Assembly: GCF_030124375.1 (NCBI RefSeq)
Contig: NZ_JASKLS010000002.1
Span: 201,802 to 265,801 of the forward strand
Source: Sinorhizobium sp. 6-70
GTDB lineage: Bacteria; Pseudomonadota; Alphaproteobacteria; Rhizobiales; Rhizobiaceae
DNA: 64,000 nt
Direction: 5' to 3'
In this document: positions 27,532 through 37,152 of the stretch, piece after piece
Numbering within the stretch: the first letter of the stretch is position 1
Layout: every line of letters begins with the position of its first letter
The notes under the pieces: model-generated
The model's input: only the letters and a program-made list of their open reading frames with translations
Database searches by the model: none
What the model was told of the DNA's origin: nothing
Program-made: the position numbers and the translations under genes

Positions 27532-29244
27532 TCAGAGTACGCCGGAAGCCGGATCAACGATCGATTGGCTGTCCACGGCGTGGAATCCAGGCGCAGCTTT
27601 TCCGGCGTCGGGGCGCGTGCACGAGGCGAACGCGTCGAGCGTGCGGTTGTAGACCTTGGTCTCAACGTCCATCATCCCGAGTACCGTGTGGAACAGATTG
27701 TCGTGCGATCTCGGTTGGTCGCTCTCCTTGGCGAGGCAGCCAGTATCGACCCCCATCGCGGCCTGATACGGTTTGGAGAACCAGGCGATGAAGGGTACCT
27801 GGGTCTGTTCCTTCGGCGCGATGGCATAGGGCGCGCCGTGCAGATAGATGCCATTTTCGCCGAGCGACTCGCCGTGATCGGACATGTAGATCATCGCACC
27901 GGCAAGCCGATCCTGATACTTTTCCAAGAGCTTCGCGACGCTTGCGAGCACGTGATCGGTATAAAGGATGCTGTTGTCATAGGCGTTGACGATCTCCGCT
28001 TTGGAGCAGCGCATCAGCTCCGCCGTGCGGCAGTCGGGCGTAAAGCGGCGGAACGCCTCGGGATAACGCCGATAATAAGACGGCCCATGGCTGCCGAGCT
28101 GGTGCAGGACGATCACGCTGTTTTTCGTCGTGGCGCCGAGCTTGCGATCCAGTTCCCCGAGGAAGATTTCATCGAGGCATTCGCCCTTGCTGCAGAGCGG
28201 GCTGTTCTTCTGGTTCGTCATGCTGGCAAAGCTGATGAGGTCGGCAATGCCTTTGCTGCCTGTGTTGTTGTCCCACCAGCTTACGGAAACACCGGCGTGG
28301 GTCAGGACGTTGACGAGGTTCTCGGTCGAGCGCGCCTTCCAGTCGCTGTATTCGTTACGCGGGTAGACGGAAAACATGCAAGGCAGCGAGACCGCCGTCG
28401 CCGTGCCGCAACTCGTCGTCTTGGCGTAGCTGACGACACCGAGCGCCTTCAGTTCCGGATTGGTCTCGCGGCCGTAACCGTCGAGCGAAAAGTTCATCGC
28501 CCGCGCCGTCTCCCCGGCAACAACGACAACGACCACAGGCTTTGCGACTTGCGCAATACGGCTGCCTTGGTGTGCATCGGTGCCGAGTGGTTGAACGACA
28601 AGATTGCGCTCCCGATAGGTCGACAGGCCGTAGCGTGTCGCCGCGACAAGCGGCCCGGTGGGATTGAACCGCTTCATCAGATCCGTGTGCTCACGCAGCA
28701 CGTAGGCAAATGTCGCGAAGTTGGAATAGACCAGCCCACCGGCGGCGAAGAGCGCGACAGTCACGAAAAGAAAATTAACGGCAAACTTTGGCAGGAAGCG
28801 ACGATGGCGAACCTTGACCCACGCCACGATCAGCGAAGGAACGAGGGCATAGACCAGCAGGTGCTGCGCAAGACTGCCCGTCAGGAGATGGCTGGCCTCG
28901 GCCGGGGTCGTGACCACGGCGCTGCCGATCATGTCCCTGTCGATGATGATCCCGAATGCGTCGGCGAAATAGGACGCGGAAGCCGATACGAGGATGAAGA
29001 AAATGAGCGCGGGCTTCATCAGGTATTTGACTGACATCGGGATCAGTATGGAAAACAGCGCCAGGTAGAGCGCCGCACCGAAGACCAGCAAGCTCAGTTT
29101 CGAAGTACCGAAATAACGCGTCGCATGGGTCCAGAAGGAATTGTTGGTCGCCAGAAGCAAATAAGCGGCGGCGATGGCGCTCAAGGCTACGCTGCCGATC
29201 TCGGGCCGGCGGATTCTTGAAAAGGTCAAAACACTTGTCTCCAA
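27532..29244 (-). CDS. eptA: Lipid A phosphoethanolamine transferase, EptA family
   Basis: The 570-residue protein has five N-terminal membrane helices (about 18-180) and a periplasmic alkaline-phosphatase-like domain. The nucleophile is Thr281 in SCGTATAVSLPCM, Glu245 (AGETARAMNFSLDGYGR) is a metal ligand, and YMSDHGESLGE supplies the conserved Asp-His. Cysteine pairs around the active site should form disulfides. Adding phosphoethanolamine to lipid A lowers negative charge and protects against cationic peptides. Start is uncertain: TTG 29244 or GTG 29262, both without a strong ribosome binding site. It is divergent from a PepSY-cytochrome b561-two-component operon, which likely controls it. 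Confidence 0.88.
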   Translation of the reverse strand: METSVLTFSRIRRPEIGSVALSAIAAAYLLLATNNSFWTHATRYFGTSKLSLLVFGAALYLALFSILIPMSVKYLMKPALIFFILVSASASYFADAFGIIIDRDMIGSAVVTTPAEASHLLTGSLAQHLLVYALVPSLIVAWVKVRHRRFLPKFAVNFLFVTVALFAAGGLVYSNFATFAYVLREHTDLMKRFNPTGPLVAATRYGLSTYRERNLVVQPLGTDAHQGSRIAQVAKPVVVVVVAGETARAMNFSLDGYGRETNPELKALGVVSYAKTTSCGTATAVSLPCMFSVYPRNEYSDWKARSTENLVNVLTHAGVSVSWWDNNTGSKGIADLISFASMTNQKNSPLCSKGECLDEIFLGELDRKLGATTKNSVIVLHQLGSHGPSYYRRYPEAFRRFTPDCRTAELMRCSKAEIVNAYDNSILYTDHVLASVAKLLEKYQDRLAGAMIYMSDHGESLGENGIYLHGAPYAIAPKEQTQVPFIAWFSKPYQAAMGVDTGCLAKESDQPRSHDNLFHTVLGMMDVETKVYNRTLDAFASCTRPDAGKAAPGFHAVDSQSIVDPASGVL

Positions 29245-29421
29245 AACGGCGAACAGCCCCACAGGCGCCCCGCAAGTGCGCACCAGCTGTCGTTGGCGGC
29301 GTGCAGCCGAATCGCCGCCACGTCTCAAGTCCACCGGCAGTACTGCGGGCAAGCTGTCGAAGTCCTGTCGGGAGAGTGCGGTGTGAGCGGCGGGGAGCGC
29401 GGAGCGCGCATTTTGCGGCAC

Positions 29422-29438
29422 AGACAGTTGTTAGACAG
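29422..29438. promoter_or_regulatory. Direct repeat, candidate binding site for the neighbouring OmpR-family regulator
   Basis: AGACAG occurs at 29422-29427 and 29433-29438, an exact 6-base direct repeat with an 11-bp period, about 60 bases upstream of the PepSY gene and in the region shared with eptA. OmpR/PhoB-type regulators bind tandem half-sites with this spacing. Confidence 0.5.
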
Positions 29439-29496
29439 CAAGCCAAGGGCACGGTCGCCGCCACCACTGCTGGTTTGCCAACGGATGGAGCTGTTT

Positions 29497-29778
29497 ATGA
29501 GAACGATTCTTGTCTGCGCCCTCGCGGCCACTGCCCTTCCCGTCTTCGCGCTGGCGGACGACGACAGCGCGTCCTGCACCACGAAGCCGCAATCCGCCTG
29601 GATGAAACCTGAGGCCGCCGCCTCCAAGATTGAGGAAGCAGGCTATTCCGATGTGCGCAACATCAAGGTGGCCGGCTCCTGCTACGAAATATATGCCTTC
29701 ACGGCAAAGCATCAGCGTGCCGAGGTTTACATGAATCCCGTAACTGCCGAGATCGTCAAAGCCGAGGTAGACGATTGA
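29497..29778 (+). CDS. Periplasmic PepSY-domain protein
   Basis: The 93-residue protein has a signal peptide (about 1-20, MRTILVCALAATALPVFALA) followed by an acidic DDD and a PepSY domain: WMKPEAAASKIEEAGYSDVR, an internal disulfide candidate (Cys27 and Cys62), and a closing VYMNPVTAEIVKAEVDD. PepSY proteins often regulate or inhibit peptidases or act with sensor kinases. The ATG at 29497 is preferred because GGAG lies 6 bases upstream; an ATG 12 bases earlier overlaps that signal. It overlaps the cytochrome b561 gene, so it is the first gene of the four-gene operon. Confidence 0.87.
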   Translation: MRTILVCALAATALPVFALADDDSASCTTKPQSAWMKPEAAASKIEEAGYSDVRNIKVAGSCYEIYAFTAKHQRAEVYMNPVTAEIVKAEVDD

Positions 29779-30332
29779 CTTCGCCGGCCGAAAGTCGGGA
29801 GGTGGCGGCCTCCCGCGCCGGCGAAGTTCTCGTCTTGGATCCGGTCGTGCGGCTTTTCCACTGGGGCATCGTTCTGTGCTGCACCCTCAATCTCTTCCTG
29901 CTGGAGCCGGGAAAAGCGGTACATCGTTACATCGGCTATGCAGCACTGGCATTGCTCGCCGTTCGTTTCGTCTGGGGCTTCATCGGCACCAGACATGCGC
30001 GCTTCGCAGACTTCGTTCGCGCACCTGCGGCGGTTCTCCGGTATGGGCGCGCCGTTGCCACCGGCACAGCCGAACGACACATCGGCCACAACCCTGCCGC
30101 CGGCTGGATGATGGTGTTGCTAATGGTCTTGCTGGCGGTCGTCATCGTGTCCGGATGGCTGACGACGCTCGATGCTTTCTGGGGTAACGATACGCTCGAA
30201 GAGGCACATGAACTCGTCGCGAATTTCATCATGGTCCTTGCCGGTGTGCATGCCGCCGCAGCCATCTTCGAAAGTTGGCACCTCAAGCAAAACCTCATAT
30301 GGTCGATGGTGACCGGTCGTAAGAAGGCTTGA
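29775..30332 (+). CDS. Cytochrome b561-family integral membrane protein
   Basis: A 185-residue protein with about four membrane helices. Likely heme ligands are His29 (RLFHW), His50 (VHRYIGY), His145 (EEAHELV) and His159 (LAGVHAA), matching di-heme cytochrome b561/Ni-Fe hydrogenase b-type subunits. Translation begins at TTG 29775 and overlaps the PepSY stop by 4 bases. The pairing of PepSY protein, cytochrome b561 and an OmpR/EnvZ-like pair recurs in proteobacteria; electron flow to or from a periplasmic partner is likely, but the partner is not evident. Confidence 0.85.
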   Translation: MTSPAESREVAASRAGEVLVLDPVVRLFHWGIVLCCTLNLFLLEPGKAVHRYIGYAALALLAVRFVWGFIGTRHARFADFVRAPAAVLRYGRAVATGTAERHIGHNPAAGWMMVLLMVLLAVVIVSGWLTTLDAFWGNDTLEEAHELVANFIMVLAGVHAAAAIFESWHLKQNLIWSMVTGRKKA

Positions 30333-30345
30333 TCCAGGAAACCAT

Positions 30346-31020
30346 ATGCGCCTCCTGCTCGTGGAAGACAGTCCCCGCCTCATCGAGCTCGTGGGCGAGA
30401 CGATGCGTGACGCCGGCTGGCGACTTGATGCGGTTTCGACACTTCACGAGGCCGAGGCGGCGATCGCCGCACGGGAGCACGATCTCGTGCTCCTCGACCT
30501 CGGTCTGCCGGACGGCGACGGTCTCGATCTGCTGAAGTGGATCCGGCATGAACATCCCGGGCTCCCGGTGTTGATCATAACCGCCCGCGGATCGGTCGAT
30601 GAACGCATCATGGGCCTCGACGCCGGCGCCGACGATTATCTCGTCAAACCCTTCCATCACCGCGAACTGCTCTCGCGCTGCCGGGCCATGCTGAGGCGCA
30701 ATCCCCATGCGATACAGCCGATATTGGAGGCCGGTGCCTTGCGCTACGATCCGGCGACGGCCGATCTTACCTGTGACGGCGCCGTCGTGCCGCTGCCTCC
30801 GCGCGAGCGCTCGCTGATCGAGATCCTGATGCGCGAGGTGGGCCGCGTCGTTCCGAAGCGCCGGCTTGAGACGGCGCTTTCGGAGTACGGGCAGGAGATC
30901 AGTTCCAACGCGCTGGAACTTGCCGTTTCCAGGGTGCGCAAACGACTGCAGTCGCTCGAAACGGGCGTGCAGATCGAAACTGTGCGCGGAATTGGCTACC
31001 TTCTCAGGACGGGTTTATGA
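30346..31020 (+). CDS. OmpR/PmrA-family response regulator
   Basis: The 224-residue regulator has a receiver domain (1-115) with acidic pair ED (7-8), phospho-acceptor Asp51 (LLDLGLPDGDG), Thr79 and Lys101 (LVKPF), and a C-terminal winged-helix domain (about 125-222) with the family-typical SNALELAVSRVRKRL recognition helix and VRGIGYLL wing. It is 13 bases after the cytochrome gene and overlaps the kinase gene by 4 bases (ATGA). Similarity to PmrA/QseB-type regulators and divergence from eptA suggest that it switches on lipid A modification. Confidence 0.92.
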   Translation: MRLLLVEDSPRLIELVGETMRDAGWRLDAVSTLHEAEAAIAAREHDLVLLDLGLPDGDGLDLLKWIRHEHPGLPVLIITARGSVDERIMGLDAGADDYLVKPFHHRELLSRCRAMLRRNPHAIQPILEAGALRYDPATADLTCDGAVVPLPPRERSLIEILMREVGRVVPKRRLETALSEYGQEISSNALELAVSRVRKRLQSLETGVQIETVRGIGYLLRTGL

Positions 31021-32369
31021 AAAGAAGAAATCCGTCGCTGATCGGCATCGTCGCACGCCGCATCATCGCGTTCTCGCTGCTCGCGATGGCGCTGCAGATC
31101 GGCGTGGTCTTCGCCGACTATTGGTTCGATGATGACAAGCTCAGCGTGCTCATGCTGCAGCAGGAGACCGAGATCCTATCAAGGGGGATCGTGAACCGGG
31201 ACGGCGTCCTGACCTACAAGCCGGACCATGAATTGCGCGAGCGTTATCTGGAAAGCCACAGCGGAGATGGCGCGATCTATGTCCGGGTGCGCACAGCCTC
31301 CGGCTCGGTGCTCTTTTCCAATTGCACGACGGAGTGCGCCGCGCATTTTCTACCATTGAGCGTCAACGCCCCGAATTTCTGGAAGCGGTTGATCGAGCCG
31401 GGCAAGCCCTTCAGCGTCGCCGGAGGCCAGTCCTTCGAACAGGGAGGCGTGCCGGTTGTTGTCGAGCTGGCGATCCTCAACGACCCCAACGGCTTCATGT
31501 TCAGCGCCCTGCTTCATGAAATGTTCGATTCGATGATCGTACCGATGACGCTGATGTTCTGCCTGGTCATCTGCGCAACCATCTGGTCGATACGCAGCGC
31601 TCTGCGCCCCGTGGCCGTGGCCGTCAGGGCGGCTGATGCGATCGACCCGCGCGACAGCGGCGCGCGCCTGCCGGCGGCCCGCATGCCGCAGGAAATCGAA
31701 CGCCTTGTCAGCGCCGTCAATCGGCTGCTCACCCGTGTTGCCGATCTGATCCAGTCGCAAAAGGTATTCTCGTCCTCGATCGCCCACGAGATACGCACAC
31801 CCGTCTCGATCGCCAAGATGGAACTGAGCCGCATCGCCGACCCGCGTGCACGCAATGCCGAGCGCGATCTCGATGCGCTCACGCATATCCTCGAGCAATT
31901 GACGTCGCTCGCACGTGCCGACGCCGTCGACCCCTCCGCCTATCAGCGTGCGAATCTCTCCCTGATCGGAGCCGAGGTCACGGAGATGACGGCGCCATTC
32001 GTGTTCGATCAGGACAAGTCGATCGAGTTCGTCGACCACGGCACGACGCCGGTCACCGTCATCCCCGCACTCGTCGAAAACATGCTGCGCAACCTGATCG
32101 AGAACGCCGTAAAGCATAATCCGCCGGGCACCCGCATCGTAGTGACCTGCGGCCCCGGGCCTCTGGTCTCGGTCGAGGACAACGGCAAGGGACTGGTCGA
32201 TTTGCCGGAGCATCACGAGGATCTCGGCTACGTCAAGCGCTCGGGCCAGATCGGTCTCGGCTTGAAGATCGTTCACCGGATCAGCGAGTTGCACCAGGCA
32301 AAGATCGCGATCGACACCGCGCCCGACCAGGGAACGAAGGTGACGATCGATTTCGCTGCCGCAGCATAA
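31017..32369 (+). CDS. Membrane sensor histidine kinase paired with the preceding regulator
   Basis: The 450-residue kinase has two membrane segments (about 14-33 and 172-192) flanking a periplasmic sensor of about 135 residues, a HAMP region (193-245), a dimerisation/phosphoacceptor helix with His257 (SIAHEIRTP) and an ATPase domain with N box (NLIENAVKHN), DNGKG and GLGLKIV. The sensor holds a Cys103-x3-Cys107 pair (NCTTEC), unusual in an otherwise cysteine-poor region. Its start overlaps the regulator stop. With eptA across the promoter, the signal may be cationic peptides, metal or periplasmic redox state. Confidence 0.92.
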   Translation: MKRRNPSLIGIVARRIIAFSLLAMALQIGVVFADYWFDDDKLSVLMLQQETEILSRGIVNRDGVLTYKPDHELRERYLESHSGDGAIYVRVRTASGSVLFSNCTTECAAHFLPLSVNAPNFWKRLIEPGKPFSVAGGQSFEQGGVPVVVELAILNDPNGFMFSALLHEMFDSMIVPMTLMFCLVICATIWSIRSALRPVAVAVRAADAIDPRDSGARLPAARMPQEIERLVSAVNRLLTRVADLIQSQKVFSSSIAHEIRTPVSIAKMELSRIADPRARNAERDLDALTHILEQLTSLARADAVDPSAYQRANLSLIGAEVTEMTAPFVFDQDKSIEFVDHGTTPVTVIPALVENMLRNLIENAVKHNPPGTRIVVTCGPGPLVSVEDNGKGLVDLPEHHEDLGYVKRSGQIGLGLKIVHRISELHQAKIAIDTAPDQGTKVTIDFAAAA

Positions 32370-32499
32370 GCTCCGTTTGGTGAACTGACTCGGCCACGGA
32401 TATTTCCTAGGCACGATGCATATTTTTAATCCGCTGATTTTTGCAAATGGGAATTTCGCGCTCAATACACGATCAAGTGCTACGCTCGAATTCATTCGA

Positions 32500-32528
32500 T
32501 TGACTTAATCGCTTGAATGGGGTAATTT
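32500..32528 (+). promoter_or_regulatory. Promoter of the cecR-ybh operon, likely giving a leaderless mRNA
   Basis: TTGACT (32500-32505), a 17-bp spacer and TAATTT (32523-32528) make a good sigma-70-type promoter. The -10 box ends 6 bases before the ATG at 32535, so transcription would begin at or next to the start codon, and no Shine-Dalgarno sequence is present. Confidence 0.55.
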
Positions 32529-32534
32529 AAGCAT

Positions 32535-33239
32535 ATGATGAAAGACAGCACCCCTTCTTCGCAACCTCGAGTGGACCGCGGCGACGCCACGCGGGAGAAG
32601 CTCCTCAACGCCTCCATCGACGTTTTCGGACGCTATGGTTTCGATGGCGCGACGACCCGCATGCTCGCCGACAAGGCGCGCGTCAACCTACAGGCGATCC
32701 CCTATTATTTTGGCGGCAAGGAAGGCCTCTACATCGCCGCCGCCGAGCACCTCGCCTCGATCATTGGCGGACATGTCGCCGATCTGAGGAGCGCCATTCT
32801 TACGCGCTTCGCAGAACTCGATGCAGATGGAAAGGAAATGGCGCCGGCGGAAGCACGCGCGTTTCTGACCCAGATGGTTCAGAGGATGATCGTGCTGTTC
32901 GTCAGCGAGCAATCGGAAAGCTGGGCGCGCTTCATCATTCGCGAGCAGATGGAGCCGACCGAGGCGTTTACACGCATCTACGGCAGCATCATGCGGCCGA
33001 TGATCGAGATGGCGCGGCGGCTGATCGGCGTCATTCTCGCCGACGACCCCGCCTCGGAACGCATTCGCCTGAGGACGCTGTCCTTTGTTGGAAGCGTGCT
33101 CATCTTCCGGATGGCCCATGCTGCCGTCTATGCCCAGCTCGAATGGGAAACCGCCGGACCGGACGAGCTCGAAATCCTGCGCCAGCACGCGGCCGACCTC
33201 GTTGCCGCACTCGGCGCTGAAAGGGACTACACGTCATGA
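32535..33239 (+). CDS. cecR: CecR-type TetR-family regulator of the ybh exporter
   Basis: A 234-residue TetR protein with an N-terminal helix-turn-helix (about 18-65, [19 protein letters not shown] and [20 protein letters not shown]) and a C-terminal ligand domain of the YbiH/CecR type (DUF1956-like). Its gene overlaps the HlyD gene by 4 bases, matching the E. coli ybiH(cecR)-ybhGFSR order. In E. coli CecR controls this exporter and affects sensitivity to chloramphenicol and cefoperazone. Here it heads the operon and probably represses it. A nearly ideal promoter sits directly against the ATG. Confidence 0.87.
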   Translation: MMKDSTPSSQPRVDRGDATREKLLNASIDVFGRYGFDGATTRMLADKARVNLQAIPYYFGGKEGLYIAAAEHLASIIGGHVADLRSAILTRFAELDADGKEMAPAEARAFLTQMVQRMIVLFVSEQSESWARFIIREQMEPTEAFTRIYGSIMRPMIEMARRLIGVILADDPASERIRLRTLSFVGSVLIFRMAHAAVYAQLEWETAGPDELEILRQHAADLVAALGAERDYTS

Positions 33240-34243
33240 AGAAAATAGCTGTTCCCGCTCTCCTTCTGGCCGCGGTTGCGGCCGGGGGCTGGTGGTTCGA
33301 CCTGCCGGCACGGATCGGCTGGGCCGAGGACAATCGCCAGGCGGTGCTTTACGGCAATGTCGATATCCGACAGGTGTTGCTCGGCTTCCGCGTCAGCGGC
33401 CGCATCGCGGAGCTGCGCGTCGACGAGGGCGATGCCGTGAAAGCTGGCGATGTGATCGCCAGGCTTGATGCCGAGCCTTTCAAGCAGGCGGTCGACGCAG
33501 CCAACGCGGAGGTGGAGGCCTTGAGCGCCACGCTCACCAAGCTTAAGGCTGGTGCGCGGGCCACGGAAATCGCACAGGCGCGCGCCGTCCATGAAGAACG
33601 TGTCGCCGAGCTCGAAAACGCCAAACTCGCCTATGAGCGCGCTCGGCAATTGCGGCCGAACGGCACGATCTCCCAGGCAGAGCTTGACCAGGCGAGTGCC
33701 GCGCGCGCCGCCGCGACCGCACGCGCAACCTCGGCGCGCGAGGCTCTGGCGCTGCTCGAAGAGGGTAGCCGTGTGGAGGACATAGCCACGGCGCAAGCAC
33801 AGGTGAATGCGGCAACTGCGAAGCTTGCCAGTGCCCGGACGTCGCTCAAGGACACCGAGCTCGTCGCGCCAAGCGCCGGCGTCGTCCTCTCGCGCGTCCG
33901 CGAGACCGGTGCCATCGTTTCCCCGGCCGATAATGTCTATGTGCTCTCGCTGACCGAACCGGTCTGGGTCCGCGCCTATGTCGCAGAACCCGACCTCGGC
34001 CGCGTTCACCCCGGCATGAAAGTCAAGGTGACGTCGGATACCGCGCCTGACAGGGCCTATGATGCGACCGTCGGCTTCATCTCGCCCGTTGCGGAATTTA
34101 CGCCGAAATCCGTCGAGACACCTGAACTCCGGACAGACCTCGTCTATCGGCTGAGGATCGTGGTCACCAATCCTGGCGCGGACCTGCGCCAGGGCATGCC
34201 GGTCACCATTCATCTGCCGGCGGCCGGAGAGGCAATGTCATGA
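33236..34243 (+). CDS. ybhG: HlyD-family periplasmic adaptor YbhG
   Basis: The 335-residue protein has an N-terminal membrane anchor ([19 protein letters not shown]), a lipoyl half-domain ([20 protein letters not shown] and the [15 protein letters not shown] turn), a long helical hairpin (about 90-210) and a beta-barrel region. Overlap with cecR upstream and ybhF downstream (ATGA at both joins) shows a tight operon. It should link the ABC-2 pump YbhFSR to an outer-membrane channel. The local alpha-hairpin is Ala/Glu-rich as in other adaptors. Confidence 0.9.
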   Translation: MKKIAVPALLLAAVAAGGWWFDLPARIGWAEDNRQAVLYGNVDIRQVLLGFRVSGRIAELRVDEGDAVKAGDVIARLDAEPFKQAVDAANAEVEALSATLTKLKAGARATEIAQARAVHEERVAELENAKLAYERARQLRPNGTISQAELDQASAARAAATARATSAREALALLEEGSRVEDIATAQAQVNAATAKLASARTSLKDTELVAPSAGVVLSRVRETGAIVSPADNVYVLSLTEPVWVRAYVAEPDLGRVHPGMKVKVTSDTAPDRAYDATVGFISPVAEFTPKSVETPELRTDLVYRLRIVVTNPGADLRQGMPVTIHLPAAGEAMS

Positions 34244-36000
34244 CGGCCGCTGCCCCCGATGTTACTACCTCCTCCGAACCCTTCGTCCGGTTGACAGGCG
34301 TCACCAAGCGGTTCGGCGCCCCGGCGCCTGCCCTCGACGCCATCGACGGTACGATCGCTGGCGGGCGGATCACCGGCCTCGTCGGCCCCGACGGCGCCGG
34401 CAAGACGACGCTGATCCGCCTGATGACCGGACTCATGCTGCCGGATGCGGGTACTGTCCAGGTGCTTGACTACGACACGCGCACGGATCCGGTGAGCATC
34501 CAGGCGGCAATCGGCTACATGCCGCAACGCTTCGGCCTCTACGAAGACCTTTCCGTCCAGGAAAATATCGACCTCTATGCCGACCTGCGAGGCCTGCCGC
34601 AAGCCGAGCGCGCTGCGACGTTCGGCGAACTGCTCGAATTTACCGATCTCAAACGCTTCACGACGCGCCTTGCCGGAAAGCTTTCCGGCGGCATGAAGCA
34701 GAAGCTCGGTCTTGCTTGCGCGCTGCTGCGCAAGCCGCGCCTGCTGCTGCTCGACGAGCCCGGCGTCGGCGTCGATCCGATTTCCCGGCGCGATCTCTGG
34801 AAGATGGTCGAAAACCTGACAACCGAAGGGGTTGGTGTCGTCTGGTCGACGGCCTATCTCGAAGAGGCGGAGGCCTGCGACCACGTCTTCCTGCTCAATC
34901 AGGGCAAACTGCTTTTCGCCGGCGCGCCGCAGGAAATGACAAGCCGCGTGGCGGAGCGCGTGTTTCGGGTGAGCGGCATAGAAGGTCGCCGCCGCGAGAA
35001 GCTGGCGCGCCTTCTCGACGACGAAGGCGTGGTCGATGGCGTCATTCAGGGCGAGGCGATCCGCCTCGTGATGAAAGCGGGTCTGGAGCCTCCGCCGCTT
35101 GCCGGCAACGGCGCCGCGACGGCATCGCGTGCCGACATAACGCCGCCGCGCTTCGAGGACGCCTTTGTCGACATGCTCGGCGGTGGCCCCGGTGGCCGCT
35201 CGCGGCTTGCGGAGACGCAGAGGACCTTTGCCGCAGACGAGGGCAAGGCGGTGATCGAGGCGCGCGGGCTGACGAAACGCTTCGGCGACTTCACCGCCGC
35301 CGACAACATTACCTTCGACATCCCGCGGGGCCAGATTTTCGGCCTCTTGGGTCCGAACGGCGCCGGCAAGTCGACCACATTCAAGATGCTGTGCGGGCTG
35401 CTGAAGCCGACCGCCGGCGAAGGCCGCGTCGCTGGCTTCGACCTCAGGCGCGATGCTGCAGAAGCACGCAACCGGCTCGGCTACATGGCGCAGAAATTCT
35501 CCCTCTATGGCGATCTCAGCGTCATCCAGAACCTTAATTTCTTTGCAGGCGTCTACGGGCTTTCCGGCGCGAAGCGACGCGAGCGCATCGAACTGATGAC
35601 GCAGATCTTCGATTTTCGCCCGACCGAGGACATGTCGGCCAAGGACCTGCCGCTCGGCCTCAAGCAGCGCCTGGCGCTTGCCTGCGCCGTGCTGCACGAA
35701 CCGGAGGTGCTCTTTCTCGACGAACCGACTTCGGGTGTCGATCCGATCACCCGGCGCGAGTTCTGGACACACATCAACGGCCTCGTGGAAAAGGGCGTGA
35801 CCGTTCTCGTCACCACCCACTTCATGGACGAGGCGGAATATTGCGACCGCATCTCGCTCATTTATCGCGGCCGGTCGATCGCGCTCGGCTCCCCGGACGA
35901 GATGAAGGCGCGCGTCGCCAACAAGGACCTCCCGGACCCGACAATGGAAGACGCCTTCATCGCGCTCATCCAGGATTCGGAGGCGAAGGAAGCGGCATGA
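34240..36000 (+). CDS. ybhF: Tandem ABC-2 exporter ATPase YbhF
   Basis: The 586-residue protein fuses two ATPase domains. The first (about 12-235) has Walker [10 protein letters not shown], signature LSGGMKQK and Walker [13 protein letters not shown]. The second (about 335-560) has GPNGAGKST and [10 protein letters not shown], but its signature is LPLGLKQR instead of LSGGQ; that is common in the YbhF group and suggests one degenerate site. Its stop overlaps the ybhS start (ATGA). It drives YbhS/YbhR in drug or cation export. Confidence 0.92.
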   Translation: MTAAAPDVTTSSEPFVRLTGVTKRFGAPAPALDAIDGTIAGGRITGLVGPDGAGKTTLIRLMTGLMLPDAGTVQVLDYDTRTDPVSIQAAIGYMPQRFGLYEDLSVQENIDLYADLRGLPQAERAATFGELLEFTDLKRFTTRLAGKLSGGMKQKLGLACALLRKPRLLLLDEPGVGVDPISRRDLWKMVENLTTEGVGVVWSTAYLEEAEACDHVFLLNQGKLLFAGAPQEMTSRVAERVFRVSGIEGRRREKLARLLDDEGVVDGVIQGEAIRLVMKAGLEPPPLAGNGAATASRADITPPRFEDAFVDMLGGGPGGRSRLAETQRTFAADEGKAVIEARGLTKRFGDFTAADNITFDIPRGQIFGLLGPNGAGKSTTFKMLCGLLKPTAGEGRVAGFDLRRDAAEARNRLGYMAQKFSLYGDLSVIQNLNFFAGVYGLSGAKRRERIELMTQIFDFRPTEDMSAKDLPLGLKQRLALACAVLHEPEVLFLDEPTSGVDPITRREFWTHINGLVEKGVTVLVTTHFMDEAEYCDRISLIYRGRSIALGSPDEMKARVANKDLPDPTMEDAFIALIQDSEAKEAA

Positions 36001-37151
36001 ACGTGATCGGGAAGAGCAGCACTACTCAGGAGGGTGGCGGCAGGGCAAGACGCTTCACGGCCCTCGTGCGCAAGGAAAGCTATCAGATCGTGCGCGACCC
36101 GAGCAGCATCCTGATCGCCTTCGTACTGCCGCTGATCCTGCTCTTCCTCTTCGGCTACGGCGTTTCCCTCGACACGACGCGGACGCGGGTCGCACTGGTG
36201 GTCGAGGAAGCAACGCCATTGACGCGCGATCTCGCCGCAAGCTTTCAGGGGTCGCGCTATTTCGCGGTCGTCAACGGCCATGACCGCCGCGAATTCGAGG
36301 ACGATCTCGTGCTCGGCCGGGTGCGCGGCATCCTGGTGATTCCGGCGGGCTTTGCGGCCGACCACGCCGCGGGACGCCATCCGGCGATCCAGGTCATCGT
36401 CGATGGCTCGGATCCGAACACGGCGAATTTCGTTCAGAACTACGCGCAGGGTACCGTCGCCAACTGGGAGCGTCAGCGTTTCAGCGAGGGCGTGGGGCGC
36501 TCGCCGGCGATTGCTGCCGAACAACGCTTCTGGTTCAATCCGGAACTGACAAGCCGCAATTTCCTTGTTCCCGGATCGATCGCCATCGTCATGACGCTCG
36601 TCGGCACGCTGCTAACTTCGCTGGTCGTCGCGCGGGAATGGGAGCGAGGCACGATGGAAGCGATGATGGCGACACCCGTCTCCGCCGCCGAGCTCCTTGC
36701 CGGCAAGCTCCTGCCCTATTTCATTCTCGGGCTCACCTCGATGACGCTCTGCGTGCTGCTCGCCGTCTTCCTGTTCGGCGTGCCTTTCCGCGGCTCGGTG
36801 GCGGCGCTCTACGCACTCTCCGCCACGTTCCTCATGCCGGCGCTCGGCCAGGGATTGCTGATCTCGGCGGCGACCAAGAACCAGTTCCTCGCCTCGCAGC
36901 TCGCGTTGATAACGGCATTCCTGCCGGCTTTCCTGCTTTCCGGCTTCCTCTTCGAGATCAATTCCATGCCGACAGTCATCCAGTGGATCACCTTCATCGT
37001 GCCGGCACGCTATCTGATCCCCAGCCTCCAGTCCGTCTTTTTGGCCGGGGATATCTGGCCGATGTTCGCACGCGCGATCGCAGTCATGCTTCTGATCGGC
37101 AGCGTCTTCTTCGCGCTTGCCGCACGCAGCACCAGAAAGAGGATCGGCTAA
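35997..37151 (+). CDS. ybhS: ABC-2 exporter permease YbhS
   Basis: The 384-residue permease starts with a cytoplasmic tail and a first helix (ILIAFVLPLILLFLFGYGV), a large periplasmic domain (about 50-185) and five further helices, the ABC-2/YhhJ layout. The ATG at 35997 overlaps the ybhF stop, which fixes the start against a longer upstream frame. The family typically forms a heterodimer with YbhR, encoded immediately downstream with a one-base gap. Confidence 0.9.
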   Translation: MNVIGKSSTTQEGGGRARRFTALVRKESYQIVRDPSSILIAFVLPLILLFLFGYGVSLDTTRTRVALVVEEATPLTRDLAASFQGSRYFAVVNGHDRREFEDDLVLGRVRGILVIPAGFAADHAAGRHPAIQVIVDGSDPNTANFVQNYAQGTVANWERQRFSEGVGRSPAIAAEQRFWFNPELTSRNFLVPGSIAIVMTLVGTLLTSLVVAREWERGTMEAMMATPVSAAELLAGKLLPYFILGLTSMTLCVLLAVFLFGVPFRGSVAALYALSATFLMPALGQGLLISAATKNQFLASQLALITAFLPAFLLSGFLFEINSMPTVIQWITFIVPARYLIPSLQSVFLAGDIWPMFARAIAVMLLIGSVFFALAARSTRKRIG

Positions 37152-37152
37152 A

